Assembly (NCBI GenBank): GCA_028282805.1
Contig: JANQHD010000016.1
Coordinates: forward strand, 20,147-84,146
DNA: 64,000 nucleotides
Direction of reading: 5' to 3'
DNA from: Phycisphaeraceae bacterium
GTDB taxonomy: Bacteria > Planctomycetota > Phycisphaerae > Phycisphaerales > Zrk34
Both the position numbers and the translations under genes were made by a program. Of this stretch, positions 28,954 through 39,019 are shown in pieces (positions within the stretch are counted from its first letter, which is position 1; the number at the start of each line of letters is the position of its first letter). The notes beneath the pieces were generated by a model. It saw only the letters and a list, made by a program, of their open reading frames with translations. It had not been told where the DNA came from and did not search any database.

Positions 28954-29558
28954 CCGTCTTCCTCATCACCATTTGATCCTGCTCATCGTGATCGTGGGGC
29001 TAGGGTGGCAAGGTTGTTGATTTGTCCCCCCTTGCCCGCCCAGCCCTCGGTCGCGTTTATCCCGCGTATTAAAACCCACGACCTGATCGCGGGTGTCCGA
29101 TCCATTAACCGATCAACCGGAAGGCAAACCAATGTCAAGACACGCTTATGGACTAAACGTTCAACTTGTCACGGCAAAGCTGTGCGATCTCCTGCAATCC
29201 CCATGGGCTTGGCTGGCGATCGGCACCCTCATCGGCTGCCTGTTCAGCAGCACGGTAGAGTGATACACCCAGATCATGTCAGCCGAAGATACTTGTGAAT
29301 GCTTGGCTGCTCCCAGTACTTCATGATGTCTTCGAGTGTTTTCTCTCGCGCCAAGCCATGACCCACATCGGTGGTGATCTTCAGCGTTAAACCGACGGAA
29401 GTGTTGGCCCGGCGGGGAGGGTTGCCTCGCCCACCGTCCCCAAGTCCAATGAAACGATTGAAGCGATCTCGCTCTTGGTATAAAATTGGACAACCCTAGA
29501 CGAATCCATGAAGGGGGCGCCGGTGTAGTTGCGGCGTAATCGTGTTCGGTGCTTCAGC
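28954..29558. other. Long intergenic region around the small ORF
   Basis: About 600 nt between the PilZ gene and the aminotransferase. Apart from the 43-codon frame, it shows only overlapping frames on both strands with no ribosome sites or protein-like composition. No clear promoter pair was identified for the aminotransferase, whose ribosome site is also poor. Confidence 0.5.
29132..29263 (+). CDS. Possible 43-aa single-pass membrane peptide
   Basis: ATG 29132 is preceded by GGAAGG at 7 nt. The frame gives 43 codons, opening SRHAYGLNVQLVTAK and containing one hydrophobic helix (WAWLAIGTLIGCLF) before a TGA at 29261. The spacing and the helix favour a real small protein, but there is no homologue that I recognise. 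The rest of 28954-29558 contains no recognisable gene. Confidence 0.35.
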   Translation: MSRHAYGLNVQLVTAKLCDLLQSPWAWLAIGTLIGCLFSSTVE

Positions 29559-30671
29559 ATGCGAAGCGAAACGTACAACCACATCCCCGAACGCGTGTTG
29601 ATGGGGCCCGGCCCCAGCGATGTGCCGGCGCGCGTGCTCGAAGCGATGGGCCGACCGACGATCGGCCACCTCGACCCGTTTTTCCTCTCGCTGATGGACC
29701 AGGTCGCCCAGCGCCTGCGCGCGGTGTTCTGCACGACCAACGCCATGACGCTTGCGGTCAGCGGCACCGGTTCGGCGGGGATGGAGACACTGGCGGCCAA
29801 CCTGTTGGAGCCCGCAGACCGCGCGCTGATCTGCATCAACGGGGTGTTCGGCGGTCGGATGCGCGATGTGGCCGAGCGCTGCGGGGCGCAGGTGGAGACG
29901 ATCGAAAAGCCCTGGGGGTCGGTGTTCGATCAGGACGAGGTGATCGACGCGATGCGGCGCGTCGGGCCGAAGCTGGTCGGCATCGTGCACGCCGAGACCT
30001 CCACCGGGGCGCACCAGCCGATCGACCGTCTCGGGGCGGCGGCACGCGATTGTGGTGCGTTGCTGATGGTGGATTGTGTCACATCGCTGGGCGGTGCGCC
30101 GGTGCGGGTGGACCAGTGGCAGATCGACGCGGCGTACAGCGGCACACAGAAATGCCTGAGCTGCCCGCCGGGCCTGTCTCCGATCACGCTTGGCGATCGC
30201 GCGGTCGAGGCGATCGACGCTCGCCGATCACGCGTTCAGAGCTGGTACCTCGACCTGACGATGGTGCGCCATTACTGGGGCGCCGATCGGGCCTACCACC
30301 ACACCGCGCCGATCAACATGCTTTACGCGCTGCACGAGGCGTTGGGCATCGTGCTTGAGGAAGGGCTGGAGGCGCGCTGGGCGAGGCACGTCGAGATGCA
30401 CGAACGGCTGAAAGCCGGCCTCGCGCCGATGGGCATCGACTACGTCAGCGACCCGGCGCATTCGCTGCCGATGCTGAACGCGGTGGGGGTGCCGAAGGGC
30501 GTCGACGACGCGGCCGCGCGGCGGCGGTTGCTCGAGGAATACGGCCTTGAGATCGGCGGCGGCCTCGGCGCATTCAAGGGCTCGGCTTGGCGCATCGGGT
30601 TGATGGGCCACGCCGCCACACACCGCAACGTCGACCTGTTGCTGGCCGCGTTGTCTCGCGTGCTGGGCTGA
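29559..30671 (+). CDS. Class V PLP aminotransferase, alanine/serine-glyoxylate type
   Basis: The 370-aa protein opens with the family pattern [16 protein letters not shown] and has the GTGSAGMET cofactor loop, [12 protein letters not shown] and VDCVTSLGG. The PLP lysine is Lys198 in [15 protein letters not shown]. These features fit the alanine-glyoxylate/serine-glyoxylate aminotransferase group, which converts glyoxylate to glycine. It is convergent with, and 17 nt from, the glyoxylate-cycle fusion gene, so both enzymes act on glyoxylate. ATG 29559 is used; TTG 29529 is an in-frame alternative. Confidence 0.9.
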   Translation: MRSETYNHIPERVLMGPGPSDVPARVLEAMGRPTIGHLDPFFLSLMDQVAQRLRAVFCTTNAMTLAVSGTGSAGMETLAANLLEPADRALICINGVFGGRMRDVAERCGAQVETIEKPWGSVFDQDEVIDAMRRVGPKLVGIVHAETSTGAHQPIDRLGAAARDCGALLMVDCVTSLGGAPVRVDQWQIDAAYSGTQKCLSCPPGLSPITLGDRAVEAIDARRSRVQSWYLDLTMVRHYWGADRAYHHTAPINMLYALHEALGIVLEEGLEARWARHVEMHERLKAGLAPMGIDYVSDPAHSLPMLNAVGVPKGVDDAAARRRLLEEYGLEIGGGLGAFKGSAWRIGLMGHAATHRNVDLLLAALSRVLG

Positions 30672-30688
30672 TCCGCCGGGGCGACGCC

Positions 30689-33600
30689 CTAGGCCAGGGC
30701 GTGGTCGCGGTGCGGTTCGTCGATGAGCTTCTCCAATTCAACGCGATCGGGTTCGAGCAGCGCCGCGACGCGATCGGCGTTGACCGCGGCCACGATGATG
30801 TGCCCGACCTCGGCGTTCACCTCTTTGAAGATGCCGTGCGATTCCATGCCCGCCGCTTGCCTCTCGTTGTCTTCCGTCGGGCTGACGTAGTGCACCGACG
30901 CGATCTTGTAGCGGTGGATGAGGAACAGGTGCATCAGCGTCTGCAGCCGCATGCGGCGCAGCGACTCGTCGTACGTCTCTTGGTACCGGACGGAGAGGAT
31001 GTTCTGCTCCCGCCGGTCCTGGATCGGGGCGAAGATGACGCCGGCCTTCTTGACCCCCACGGCGTCGAGCACGTTGAGGGCGAGCAGTTCCGACCCGGCG
31101 GTGTGCGGCCGGAGTTCCGCGTGCAGGGGGCCGGCCACGTCGTGCTTGGCCGCCCACACCGACAGCCACTCGTCCAGCAGCCGCACGGGCACCTCGGTCT
31201 GCACCAGGTGCTGGACCTGTGTGGACCCCTTGCCCATCGCCGCGGTCGTCGCGGTGCGCCCGGACGAGGCCATCAAGGCGCCGTCCAACCGCGGCCCGCC
31301 GACCAGGCTCTGGGGCGTCTTGTAAGGCGATTCGATCAGGCGCAGCCGGCGTTGCAGCCGGGCCAGCGACAGCATGCCGTCGTGCTTCAGCGCCGTGGCG
31401 AACTCCTCGGCCGCCATCCCGTCGACCTGGTGCCCGCCGTAGGTGATGAAGTTGAACACGTACCCGAGCCTGCCGAGCTCCTCGGGGAAGGCGCGCATCT
31501 CGTCATCGGTCATGCCCGTCGTGTCCCAGTTGAACGACGGCGAAAGGTTGTAGGCCAGCATCTTCTCGGGGTACACCGCGTGGATCGCCTCGGCGAACCG
31601 CTTGGCGTACGGCAGGTTGGCGGTCTTGGTTTCCATCCAGATCAGGTCGCAGAACGGCGCGACGGCCAACGACTTGGCGATGGCGTACTCGATCCCGCCC
31701 TTGATCGGGTAGAAGCCCTCGGGCGTCCGCGTCAGCTCGCAGTCCCACACCACGTTCAGGCCCATCGCCCGGCTGCGGCTGCGCGCCTCGCGGTGGCCGA
31801 CGGTGGCCGACCAGCGGTTCCATTCGTCCAACGTGATGTCAAACTGCTGGCCTTCGTCGATGTGGAAGTCCATCGCATCGGCGACCGCTTGGCCGAACGT
31901 CTTCAAGCCCGCCTGCGACTCCCACAGGTCGACAAACTGGCTGGACACTTCGCCGAGGGCCGTGTCGATCGGCAGCGAGCCGTTCTGCTTGTGCGTCTCC
32001 AGCAGCCGTTTGATCGTGGCAAACACGCCGTTGCGTTCCAGCCACGAGTCGGCCGTGTCGTAATCGCGATTGCTGATCGCGTAGAGCCGGTGCCCGCACA
32101 CATCGCTCACGCCCAGCTCGTTGAACTTCTTGAGGATCGCCAGGTAAACCGACCGCCAACTGGGCACGTTGACGTTGGTCACGCCCAGCACGAACGGCTG
32201 GTCGCGCTCGTCACCCCGGCCGTCCAGCAGCGTCGCGGCCTCGGCGTCCGTCCGCCCCACGATGAGGCCCGGCACCCCCATCACGTCCAACTGGAAACGC
32301 GCCGTGTTGAGCCGCTTGATCTGTTCGTCCACCGGGACCAGCACCTTGCCGCCCTGGTGCCCGCACTTCTTGCAGCCCGGCTTCTGGTCCTCGATGTGGT
32401 AGCCCGGCACCCCCACCTCGACGAAGCGGCGGATCAGGTTGCGCACGTGCGCGTCGCCGCCGTGGCCCGTGTCGGCGTCGGCGATGATGAACGGCCGGTA
32501 GTCGTACTTCGGGGATGCGGCGCGCTGACCCTCGGTCATCCGCGAACGGTTGTACCGCTGGTTGCGGTCGGCCGTCAGCAGCGCGCGGACGATCGGCGCT
32601 GCCTCGTCGGGCACCTGGCTCAGCGGGTAGCTGGCCAAATCGGCCCCGGGGTCCTCCTTGGCCGATCCCTTGGCCGACGTCGCCCAGCCGCCCAGGTAGA
32701 GCCCCTCGATCCCCACGCGTTTCATCACCACCGCCTGACCGGGCGAGTAAGGCCCGAACGTGGTGATCGATCGGCGGGCGCGGAACAGCTCGCGCAGGCG
32801 CCCGTACATCGCCTCGGCGGCGTCCCGCGCGACGGGGTGTTCCTGCCGGATCGTGCCGCGCTGCTCCACCACCTGGCGCGGGCCGTACAGCCGCACCGTT
32901 TCCTCGAAGCGGGGCTGATTCATCCACCGGCGTGTCTCGGCGACCTCATCCTCAAACACGCCCGCCTCGCCGGAGAGCGTGTGCGCCGTGTCCACGTTCT
33001 CGATCACGCGCACGCCCAGGCGCTGGAACCGATCGAAGTACAGCGCGACCCGCTCCTGTGCGGTCCGCAGGTCGTGATTGTTCAGGTTCAGGTTGAGCAG
33101 GTCGATGTACCACGGCGCCTTGGTCTCGTTGAGCACGTACCGCTCGACGATCTCGCGCGCGATCGGCAGTGTCGTCCTTTTCGAGTCGGCGTGCACGTCC
33201 TTCGGGTTCGCCTCGAGCAGCTTCTCGTACTCCTCGGCCAACAGCCGGCGGAACATCTCGCCCGTGAAGACCTTGCCCGCGCGGGCGCCCGTCTCCGCGT
33301 CCGCCTCGGTCAGGCGCGCCCCCTTGTGCACCCACTCCCACAGGATGCTCAGGCGGATCTCGCCGGTTGCGGCGTCCTCCATCAAGTACAAAATGTCGTC
33401 GTTGCCGAAGAAGTCGGCCGGCTTCAGCGCCGCGGCCTGGTAGCCTTGGCCGAAAGCGTTGCCGTACTGCAACCCAACGCTCAGCAGGTCGCGCGCCCCG
33501 CGGATCGTGCGCGGGGCGTCCTCGAGTTCGATCAGGCCCGCCGCGTCTTCGTCCGTGTACGTCAGCGGGGGGAACTCGCGGCCGAGTTGGTTGTCTTGCC

Positions 33601-34909
33601 CAACTTGCTCCCACACCGGCCGGACGATGTGCACCATCTTCCAGTGCGCCACCCACTTGCCGCTGGCGCCTTCCTGTTGTTCACGCTCGGCGCCCGCGAC
33701 CGCTTTCTTCATGCTGGCCGCCACGCCGGCTTCCGACCCGACGGGGATGTTCGGTTCCATCCCGCCCTGCCAAAGGGCGCAACGCCCCTCGCTGTCGGGT
33801 GTGTTCACGGCCCGGCGCACGCGGTCCTCGTAGCACCGCATGTAGCCGTACGTCATCGTGATCGCGTCGATGTTCGGGTTGAGGAACGACTCGTCCCACG
33901 CCATCGCGTCGGCGACGCTGTTGATGTAGTCCCACCGCCCGGTGTTGTAGCCGACGAAGTGCGTGCCCAGCGCCGCGCGGATCTCCATCAACTGAAAGGT
34001 CGCCTCCAGTTGTTCGATCAGCACGTACACCTTCACCGTGCCTTGACGCAAGCCGAGGTGACTTTCCAGCGCGTCGAGCACCTCGCGCCAGAACGAGGCC
34101 TCCTCGGCGGTCTGGATCTTCGGCAGGTACAGCACCAGCGACGAGCCATCCATCGTCAGCCGTTCGTGGTTGTTCACCAGGTAAAGCACCACGTCGACGA
34201 TCGACGCGGAGAACGGCTCACCGGCTGCGCCCCGCACGTGACGATCCGCCAGGTGAAGCCCTCGGGCGCGGAAGATCTTGGTGGTGAAGCCCAGTTGCTC
34301 CCGCCAGTCGCCGATGATCTTCCGGCCGTGGAAGTTCTCGGCCCAGGTGTTCATCTCGCCGGCCACCTGCTGCGCGGCGTTCAGGAACACGTCATCGCCA
34401 TGGATCGCCAACTTCAGATTCCGTTGGTTGTCCAGGGACATGCACTTGACCTGTCCCAACGCGTCCTCGCCGTCGAACATCCACCCGTCGGCTCCCGAGA
34501 GCAGCGCATAGGCGACGTTGCGGATGCTCCGCTCGAGCGGGGCGCCGGGCTTGGCCGCCGGGCCCGTACCCTGGATCCACTGACGCCGCAGGTCCGCGGG
34601 GATGTCGGCCCCTTCGAACTTGCCGTCGCGCGCATCCTGAACCTTGATCCCCGTGCGGGAGATCAGGGCGTCGGGGTCGAGGAAGGTGATCCGCTGTTTT
34701 TCGCGGAAGCGTTGCAGGCGTCGCTCGTTTCGCACCGCCATCAACTCCGCTTGCGGCGCGTTGAACACCGACAGCTCGTGCAACGCCGAAAACACAGCCG
34801 GCGTGAACACGTCGGCAAAGTCGGCTTGGATTTCATCGGGAATCTTCAGCCCTCGGGAGGATGAGACGGCGGTCGATGTGCGGCCCTGTCCGTTACCGTT
34901 CGGACTCAT
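30689..34909 (-). CDS. Bifunctional malate synthase-isocitrate lyase (glyoxylate bypass fusion)
   Basis: This single frame encodes 1,406 aa. Residues about 20-600 are malate synthase [14 protein letters not shown] with Glu299, the signature [10 protein letters not shown] with Arg325 and Asp327, and [10 protein letters not shown] with catalytic-base Asp512. Residues about 645-1406 are an ICL2-like isocitrate lyase: [12 protein letters not shown], the active-site [13 protein letters not shown] with Cys849, [21 protein letters not shown] and [13 protein letters not shown]. All catalytic motifs are intact, so both bypass reactions (isocitrate to succinate and glyoxylate; glyoxylate plus acetyl-CoA to malate) should occur in one chain. 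ATG at 34909 has AAGGA 8 nt upstream. It is divergent from aceK. Confidence 0.93.
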   Translation of the reverse strand: MSPNGNGQGRTSTAVSSSRGLKIPDEIQADFADVFTPAVFSALHELSVFNAPQAELMAVRNERRLQRFREKQRITFLDPDALISRTGIKVQDARDGKFEGADIPADLRRQWIQGTGPAAKPGAPLERSIRNVAYALLSGADGWMFDGEDALGQVKCMSLDNQRNLKLAIHGDDVFLNAAQQVAGEMNTWAENFHGRKIIGDWREQLGFTTKIFRARGLHLADRHVRGAAGEPFSASIVDVVLYLVNNHERLTMDGSSLVLYLPKIQTAEEASFWREVLDALESHLGLRQGTVKVYVLIEQLEATFQLMEIRAALGTHFVGYNTGRWDYINSVADAMAWDESFLNPNIDAITMTYGYMRCYEDRVRRAVNTPDSEGRCALWQGGMEPNIPVGSEAGVAASMKKAVAGAEREQQEGASGKWVAHWKMVHIVRPVWEQVGQDNQLGREFPPLTYTDEDAAGLIELEDAPRTIRGARDLLSVGLQYGNAFGQGYQAAALKPADFFGNDDILYLMEDAATGEIRLSILWEWVHKGARLTEADAETGARAGKVFTGEMFRRLLAEEYEKLLEANPKDVHADSKRTTLPIAREIVERYVLNETKAPWYIDLLNLNLNNHDLRTAQERVALYFDRFQRLGVRVIENVDTAHTLSGEAGVFEDEVAETRRWMNQPRFEETVRLYGPRQVVEQRGTIRQEHPVARDAAEAMYGRLRELFRARRSITTFGPYSPGQAVVMKRVGIEGLYLGGWATSAKGSAKEDPGADLASYPLSQVPDEAAPIVRALLTADRNQRYNRSRMTEGQRAASPKYDYRPFIIADADTGHGGDAHVRNLIRRFVEVGVPGYHIEDQKPGCKKCGHQGGKVLVPVDEQIKRLNTARFQLDVMGVPGLIVGRTDAEAATLLDGRGDERDQPFVLGVTNVNVPSWRSVYLAILKKFNELGVSDVCGHRLYAISNRDYDTADSWLERNGVFATIKRLLETHKQNGSLPIDTALGEVSSQFVDLWESQAGLKTFGQAVADAMDFHIDEGQQFDITLDEWNRWSATVGHREARSRSRAMGLNVVWDCELTRTPEGFYPIKGGIEYAIAKSLAVAPFCDLIWMETKTANLPYAKRFAEAIHAVYPEKMLAYNLSPSFNWDTTGMTDDEMRAFPEELGRLGYVFNFITYGGHQVDGMAAEEFATALKHDGMLSLARLQRRLRLIESPYKTPQSLVGGPRLDGALMASSGRTATTAAMGKGSTQVQHLVQTEVPVRLLDEWLSVWAAKHDVAGPLHAELRPHTAGSELLALNVLDAVGVKKAGVIFAPIQDRREQNILSVRYQETYDESLRRMRLQTLMHLFLIHRYKIASVHYVSPTEDNERQAAGMESHGIFKEVNAEVGHIIVAAVNADRVAALLEPDRVELEKLIDEPHRDHALA

Positions 34910-35107
34910 TGCCAGTTTCCTTTCTGCAAAGGATGCGACGTCGTGCGGACCGCGCGTACAGGAATCGTGCGACCCAAGGGCATGGGGTGCTGCGATGGGC
35001 CTGCGGCCGTTGTACTTCTGTGGAACAGCGAACGCGATTTGCGAGCAAGCACAGCGGCCCATCGGGCTCGGCTGGGAAGTCCGCCACCAGCTCAAAACCC
35101 GATAAAT

Positions 35108-35137
35108 ATATAATGACATCCAATTTTTACGGATCAA
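35108..35137 (-). promoter_or_regulatory. Candidate promoter of the glyoxylate fusion gene
   Basis: On the minus strand TTGATC (35132-35137) and TTATAT (35108-35113) are 18 nt apart, within an AT-rich patch of otherwise GC-rich DNA. It would leave a leader of about 200 nt before the start at 34909, long enough for leader-based control. Confidence 0.35.
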
Positions 35138-35257
35138 GAACAAAATGACACCGGCCTCAGGTTTCTTGGCCTTGGGTGTCACTTGCAGTGGCCGGATGTG
35201 TCGGATGGCTCGTGGGAATACCCGTGCGCTAGCGGGGCAGCAGCGCCCGATTTTGCA

Positions 35258-35286
35258 TTGACCGGGAAGGGGCGAGGTGTCATATT
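35258..35286 (+). promoter_or_regulatory. Candidate promoter of aceK
   Basis: TTGACC (35258-35263) and CATATT (35281-35286) are exactly 17 nt apart and lie 72 nt before the aceK GTG. The same TTGACC-N17 arrangement occurs before the tRNA-Ser gene at 50001-50029, which supports it. The 34910-35358 region holds no gene. Confidence 0.45.
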
Positions 35287-35358
35287 GGCTTCGGTGGCCC
35301 GGGATGGGTCTCGGGCCTCGCACGCCTTTCAACGACGTCACCGTCATGCACTAGGTTC

Positions 35359-37101
35359 GTGATCACCCAGGCATCCACCAGCCAACTGGCCAACGAAATC
35401 GCCCGTTCCATCTGCGACTCCTTTGACCGCTTTCAGGCGAGGTTCCGCGAGATCACAGGTCGGGCCCCGGGTCGGTTTGTGCAACGGGATTGGCACGGCA
35501 TGCAGGCCGACAGCCGTGAGCGGCTCGACATCTACACCGAGTCCGTGGTGCAACTGCTGGCCCAGGTCCGGTCGATCCTGGGTGAGCGGATCCACACCCG
35601 TCTGATGTGGGGCAGCATCAAGGCGGTTTATTCCGGGCTGATCCATGACCGGGATGACTGGGAGATCGCCGAGACCTACTTCAACTCGGTCACGCGGCAG
35701 GTCCACACCACGATCGGTGTCGATAACGACATCGAGTTCGTGCACACCGATTACGCCAGCCCACCCACGCCCTCACCCCACCCGGTCTTTCGCGTCTACG
35801 AGGCCGGTGACCTGGCCACACTGATCCGCAACATCCTGCTGAAACACCCGGAACTGAATCTCCATGAAAGCGCCATCGAGCACGGTTCCCACGCCGCCGC
35901 CGCTCGCCTCGGCGGGCTGCTCCCGCAGCGTGGGAAGACGGGATCGTTCCGCGCAGAATGCATGACGGCTGCGTTCTACCGTGGAGAGCACGCTTACCTC
36001 ATCGGTCGCCTGGTCGGCGTCAACTCCGCGTTACCGCTGGTGCTCTGCTTCCGGCACGACGAGGCGGGTATCTACCTCGATGCGCTGCTGTGGCGCCACG
36101 ACGACATCAGCATGCTGTTCAGCTTCACGCGCTCCTACTTCCATGTGCAAGTCGATCGCCCACACGACATGGTGGCGTTCATCCGGTCGATCCTGCCGAA
36201 GAAGAACATCGCCGAGACCTACATCTCTCTTGGGTACAACAAGCACGGTAAGACGGAACTCTACCGCCATGCGCTGCGCCAACTGGCACGGTCGGATGAC
36301 AAGTACCACCGCGCCGAGGGGCAACGCGGGATGGTCATGATCGTGTTCACGATGCCCTCGTATCCCGTCGTGTTCAAGGTCATCAAGGACCAGTTCGACT
36401 ACCCGAAGGAATGCTCGCGGCAGAACGTCGTCGACCGGTACCAGATGGTCTTCAATCACGATCGGGCCGGGCGGCTGGTCGACGCCCAGCAGTACCAATA
36501 CCTCGTGCTCGACCGCCGTCGGTTCACCGACTCCCTCCTCACCGAGTTGCTCGACGTGGCAAGCCAGACCGTCTCGGTGGACGGCGACCGGGTGGTGATC
36601 AAGCACTGTTACGCCGAGCGGCGTGTCACTCCGCTGGACGTCTACGTGCGGGAAAACGCCGAACCCGCCGCGCGGCGGGCGGTCATCGACTACGGTCAGG
36701 CGATCAAGGATCTGGCGGCGACCAACCTGTTCCCGGGCGACCTGTTGATGAAGAACTTCGGTCTCACGCGGCGCGGCCGGGTCGTGTTCTACGACTACGA
36801 CGAGGTGTGCTTGCTGACGGACTGCAACTTCCGGCAGTTCCCGCAAACGGGCTACGACGAGGACGACCTGGCCGCCGAGCCTTGGTACGGGGTCAGCCCC
36901 AACGACATCTTCCCGGAGGAGTTTGTCCGTTTCCTCGGTATGCCGCCTCGCCTGAAAGAGGTGTTCATCGACCACCACGCCGACCTGCTCGCGGTCGATT
37001 TCTGGCGCCGCCTTCAGGCGAGACTTCAGGCCGGTGAACTTTTCCACGTCGCCCCTTACCCCGCAAACCGGCGGTTTCTCGATCACCCGATCACGCCGTG
37101 A
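35359..37101 (+). CDS. aceK: Isocitrate dehydrogenase kinase/phosphatase AceK
   Basis: The 580-aa protein is almost the length of E. coli AceK (578 aa). It shares long diagnostic stretches: MWGSIKAVYSGLIHDRDDWE, the kinase core LAATNLFPGDLLMKNFGLT and GRVVFYDYDEVCLLTDCNF, and EPWYGVSPNDIFPEEFVRFL near the end. AceK phosphorylates isocitrate dehydrogenase and so diverts isocitrate to the lyase; the same site also dephosphorylates. It is divergent from the malate synthase-isocitrate lyase gene, not downstream in an aceBAK operon. GTG 35359 is the only good start, with a weak AGG upstream. The target isocitrate dehydrogenase gene is not in the window. Confidence 0.95.
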   Translation: MITQASTSQLANEIARSICDSFDRFQARFREITGRAPGRFVQRDWHGMQADSRERLDIYTESVVQLLAQVRSILGERIHTRLMWGSIKAVYSGLIHDRDDWEIAETYFNSVTRQVHTTIGVDNDIEFVHTDYASPPTPSPHPVFRVYEAGDLATLIRNILLKHPELNLHESAIEHGSHAAAARLGGLLPQRGKTGSFRAECMTAAFYRGEHAYLIGRLVGVNSALPLVLCFRHDEAGIYLDALLWRHDDISMLFSFTRSYFHVQVDRPHDMVAFIRSILPKKNIAETYISLGYNKHGKTELYRHALRQLARSDDKYHRAEGQRGMVMIVFTMPSYPVVFKVIKDQFDYPKECSRQNVVDRYQMVFNHDRAGRLVDAQQYQYLVLDRRRFTDSLLTELLDVASQTVSVDGDRVVIKHCYAERRVTPLDVYVRENAEPAARRAVIDYGQAIKDLAATNLFPGDLLMKNFGLTRRGRVVFYDYDEVCLLTDCNFRQFPQTGYDEDDLAAEPWYGVSPNDIFPEEFVRFLGMPPRLKEVFIDHHADLLAVDFWRRLQARLQAGELFHVAPYPANRRFLDHPITP

Positions 37102-37317
37102 TGCCTGTCCCGGATCGTACACACCCGGGTACTACCTCCCTTGGGTTGACGATGCCTACCAAGTGCCGTGTGTATAGCCACACCATGCAATGGCGGCATG
37201 TTTAAGTTCGCGCTGATCTGCGCCACCCTCATGCAATTTCGTATAAATATTTAATTAAAAGCAAGATATGATTGCGACGCGCAGCCATTGATGGTGCTGA
37301 AGGGGGCAAACTTCTGT

Positions 37318-37344
37318 TTGACAATATGATTAAGGTGCTATACT
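37318..37344 (+). promoter_or_regulatory. Candidate promoter of the marR gene
   Basis: TTGACA (37318-37323) is a perfect -35, and TATACT (37339-37344) is a five-of-six -10 with an upstream TG (extended -10). The spacer is 15 nt, short of optimal. Transcription would begin near 37351, just before GTG 37353, giving a leaderless or nearly leaderless message. Confidence 0.45.
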
Positions 37345-37820
37345 ATTTTGGCGTGGAAACGAACGAAGACTTCATCAAGGCCACGATCCAGCAGCTCCTG
37401 CGGTTTGCGAACAAGTATTCGCGCATCGAGAAGCTGCCCATACCCGTCGATGACGACCTGGAGATCACCACCAGAGAAGCTCACACGATCCAGGCGATCG
37501 GCGAGCGCAAGCGGATGAGCGTGACCGATGTGGCGAACCACTTCGGCGTCACCAAGAGCGCAGCCTCTCAAATGATAAAAAGGCTTGAAAATAAAGGATT
37601 TTTAAGCAAGGCCCAGGCCCCGCACAGCAACAAGGAGCTTCACCTGTCCCTGACGGACTTGGGCTGGCTGGCGTTCCGTGCCCACGAGCGGTGCCATGGC
37701 GAGGACATGGCGGGCCTCGTCAAACGCCTGGAGGCGTACCCGCTGCAACAGGTTGCGATCCTGTCCGTGTTGCTGGAATCCATCGACGCGGTGATGGACG
37801 AGCGCCTTGGTAGGCACTGA
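37326..37820 (+). CDS. MarR-family transcription regulator
   Basis: The product (164 aa from ATG 37326; 155 aa from GTG 37353) is a winged-helix MarR protein. It has a recognition helix region MSVTDVANHFGVTKSAASQM, the wing KAQAPHSNKELHLSLTDLG and long flanking dimerisation helices. MarR proteins usually repress a neighbouring efflux operon until a small ligand binds; the RND pump begins 59 nt downstream. Start choice is open: a promoter-like sequence at 37318-37344 would favour GTG 37353, and no ribosome site supports 37326. The region from 37240 to 37345 is AT-rich compared with its neighbours. Confidence 0.85.
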   Translation: MIKVLYYFGVETNEDFIKATIQQLLRFANKYSRIEKLPIPVDDDLEITTREAHTIQAIGERKRMSVTDVANHFGVTKSAASQMIKRLENKGFLSKAQAPHSNKELHLSLTDLGWLAFRAHERCHGEDMAGLVKRLEAYPLQQVAILSVLLESIDAVMDERLGRH

Positions 37821-37879
37821 TTTTTTTGCCCTTATGATTCAGTAGCTTAACTATTTTTCGTGCACTGGAGACCGAATCA

Positions 37880-39019
37880 ATGAGACCTGCGGCGAAAAAC
37901 AGATCACGCCTCGTGATCGGGTTGAGCGGCGGCGCGGCCCTTGTGCTGGCGGCCTGCGCCCTCGTGCTGTTCGGTAAAGACACGCAAGCCGCCGAAGCAC
38001 CGCCGTCGCAAGCCGTTGTGGCGCGCCCGATACCCACCGCCGTGGTGCAAGCCGCGCCCGCCGGTTACGAACGGGTCTTCCCGGGAAACGTCAGGGCAAA
38101 CAGGCGGGTTGAGTTGGCCTTTTCGGTCCCCGGCTTGTTGGATCGACTGAACGCCGAGGAAGGGCGCCGCATCCGGCAAGGCGAGGTGATCGCCGGGTTG
38201 GATGAGCGCGATTACCGGTACGCCCTGGACGCCGCCGCGGCTCGGTGCGCGAACGCGAAGCGGGAATTGGCCCGACACCGCAATCTCCGTCGGCAGGGCG
38301 TCGTGACCGAATCCGAATACGAAGACGCGCAGACCGCGCACGACATCGCGGTGGCGGAGTTGCGCACTTGCGAAAAAGCCTTGGAAGACACCGTGCTGCG
38401 CGCCCCGTTTGATGGGGTTGTTGTTGAGCGATACGCGGAGAACCACGAGCACGTTCAGGCAAAGCGGGCGATCGTTGCGTTTCAGGACATCTCGCTTGTC
38501 GAAGTGGTCGTCCCGGTGCCGGAGCGACTGTTTGCGCGCGGCGGGGCAGGAGCGCTTCGGTCGCCGAGAGTACGATTTGATGCGGACGGCGAGCGTTGGT
38601 TCGACGCCACGGTCCGTGAGCACAGCGCCCGGTCGGACCGCGTCACGCAGACCTACGACTTGGTCGTCGCCTTGGCGCCGCCGCCGGACCTGAACGTGTT
38701 GCCCGGCATGACCGCCACGGTGAAGGTGCGGATCGCCGGTTCATCGGATGCGGCGTCGCCGACCGGGCACGCCACGCAGGTGCCGGCCGAAGCGCTTTGG
38801 CTTGGCCGGGACGGCGGATCGTATGTGTGGGTGATCGACCCAGCGGGCGCAGATCCATCTAAAAGGCGCGTCGAAACCGTAAACATGCGCGACGGTTGCG
38901 TCGAGGTCCGCTCCGGCCTGCGCCCCGGGGAGCACGTCGCGATCGCGGGCTTACACACGCTGCGGGAAGGCCTTCGGGTGCGTCCCATGGTCGCCGGCAA
39001 GGAGGGGCTTGACGGATGA
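37880..39019 (+). CDS. RND efflux periplasmic adaptor (membrane fusion protein)
   Basis: The 379-aa HlyD/AcrA-type protein has an N-terminal hydrophobic segment (about 11-32), a lipoyl half (FSVPGLLDRLNAEEGRRIRQ), a helical hairpin (about 110-160), the second lipoyl half (LRAPFDGVVVERYAENHEHV) and a beta-barrel domain (LNVLPGMTATVKVRI). It bridges the inner-membrane pump and the TolC-like duct. Cys26 (LVLAAC) could make it lipidated. The pump gene overlaps its stop by 4 nt. Confidence 0.92.
   Translation: MRPAAKNRSRLVIGLSGGAALVLAACALVLFGKDTQAAEAPPSQAVVARPIPTAVVQAAPAGYERVFPGNVRANRRVELAFSVPGLLDRLNAEEGRRIRQGEVIAGLDERDYRYALDAAAARCANAKRELARHRNLRRQGVVTESEYEDAQTAHDIAVAELRTCEKALEDTVLRAPFDGVVVERYAENHEHVQAKRAIVAFQDISLVEVVVPVPERLFARGGAGALRSPRVRFDADGERWFDATVREHSARSDRVTQTYDLVVALAPPPDLNVLPGMTATVKVRIAGSSDAASPTGHATQVPAEALWLGRDGGSYVWVIDPAGADPSKRRVETVNMRDGCVEVRSGLRPGEHVAIAGLHTLREGLRVRPMVAGKEGLDG

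Noticed and set aside
29161..29493. A 110-codon minus-strand frame in the PilZ-aminotransferase gap
   Set aside because: No ribosome site, His/Arg/Ser-rich composition, no domain; it overlaps the better-supported 43-codon plus-strand frame.
30587..34864. A 1,425-codon open frame on the plus strand opposite the glyoxylate fusion gene
   Set aside because: It is the antisense shadow of the GC-rich fusion gene. The translation is Arg/His/Val-rich with no recognisable domain, while the minus strand has all catalytic motifs of two enzymes.
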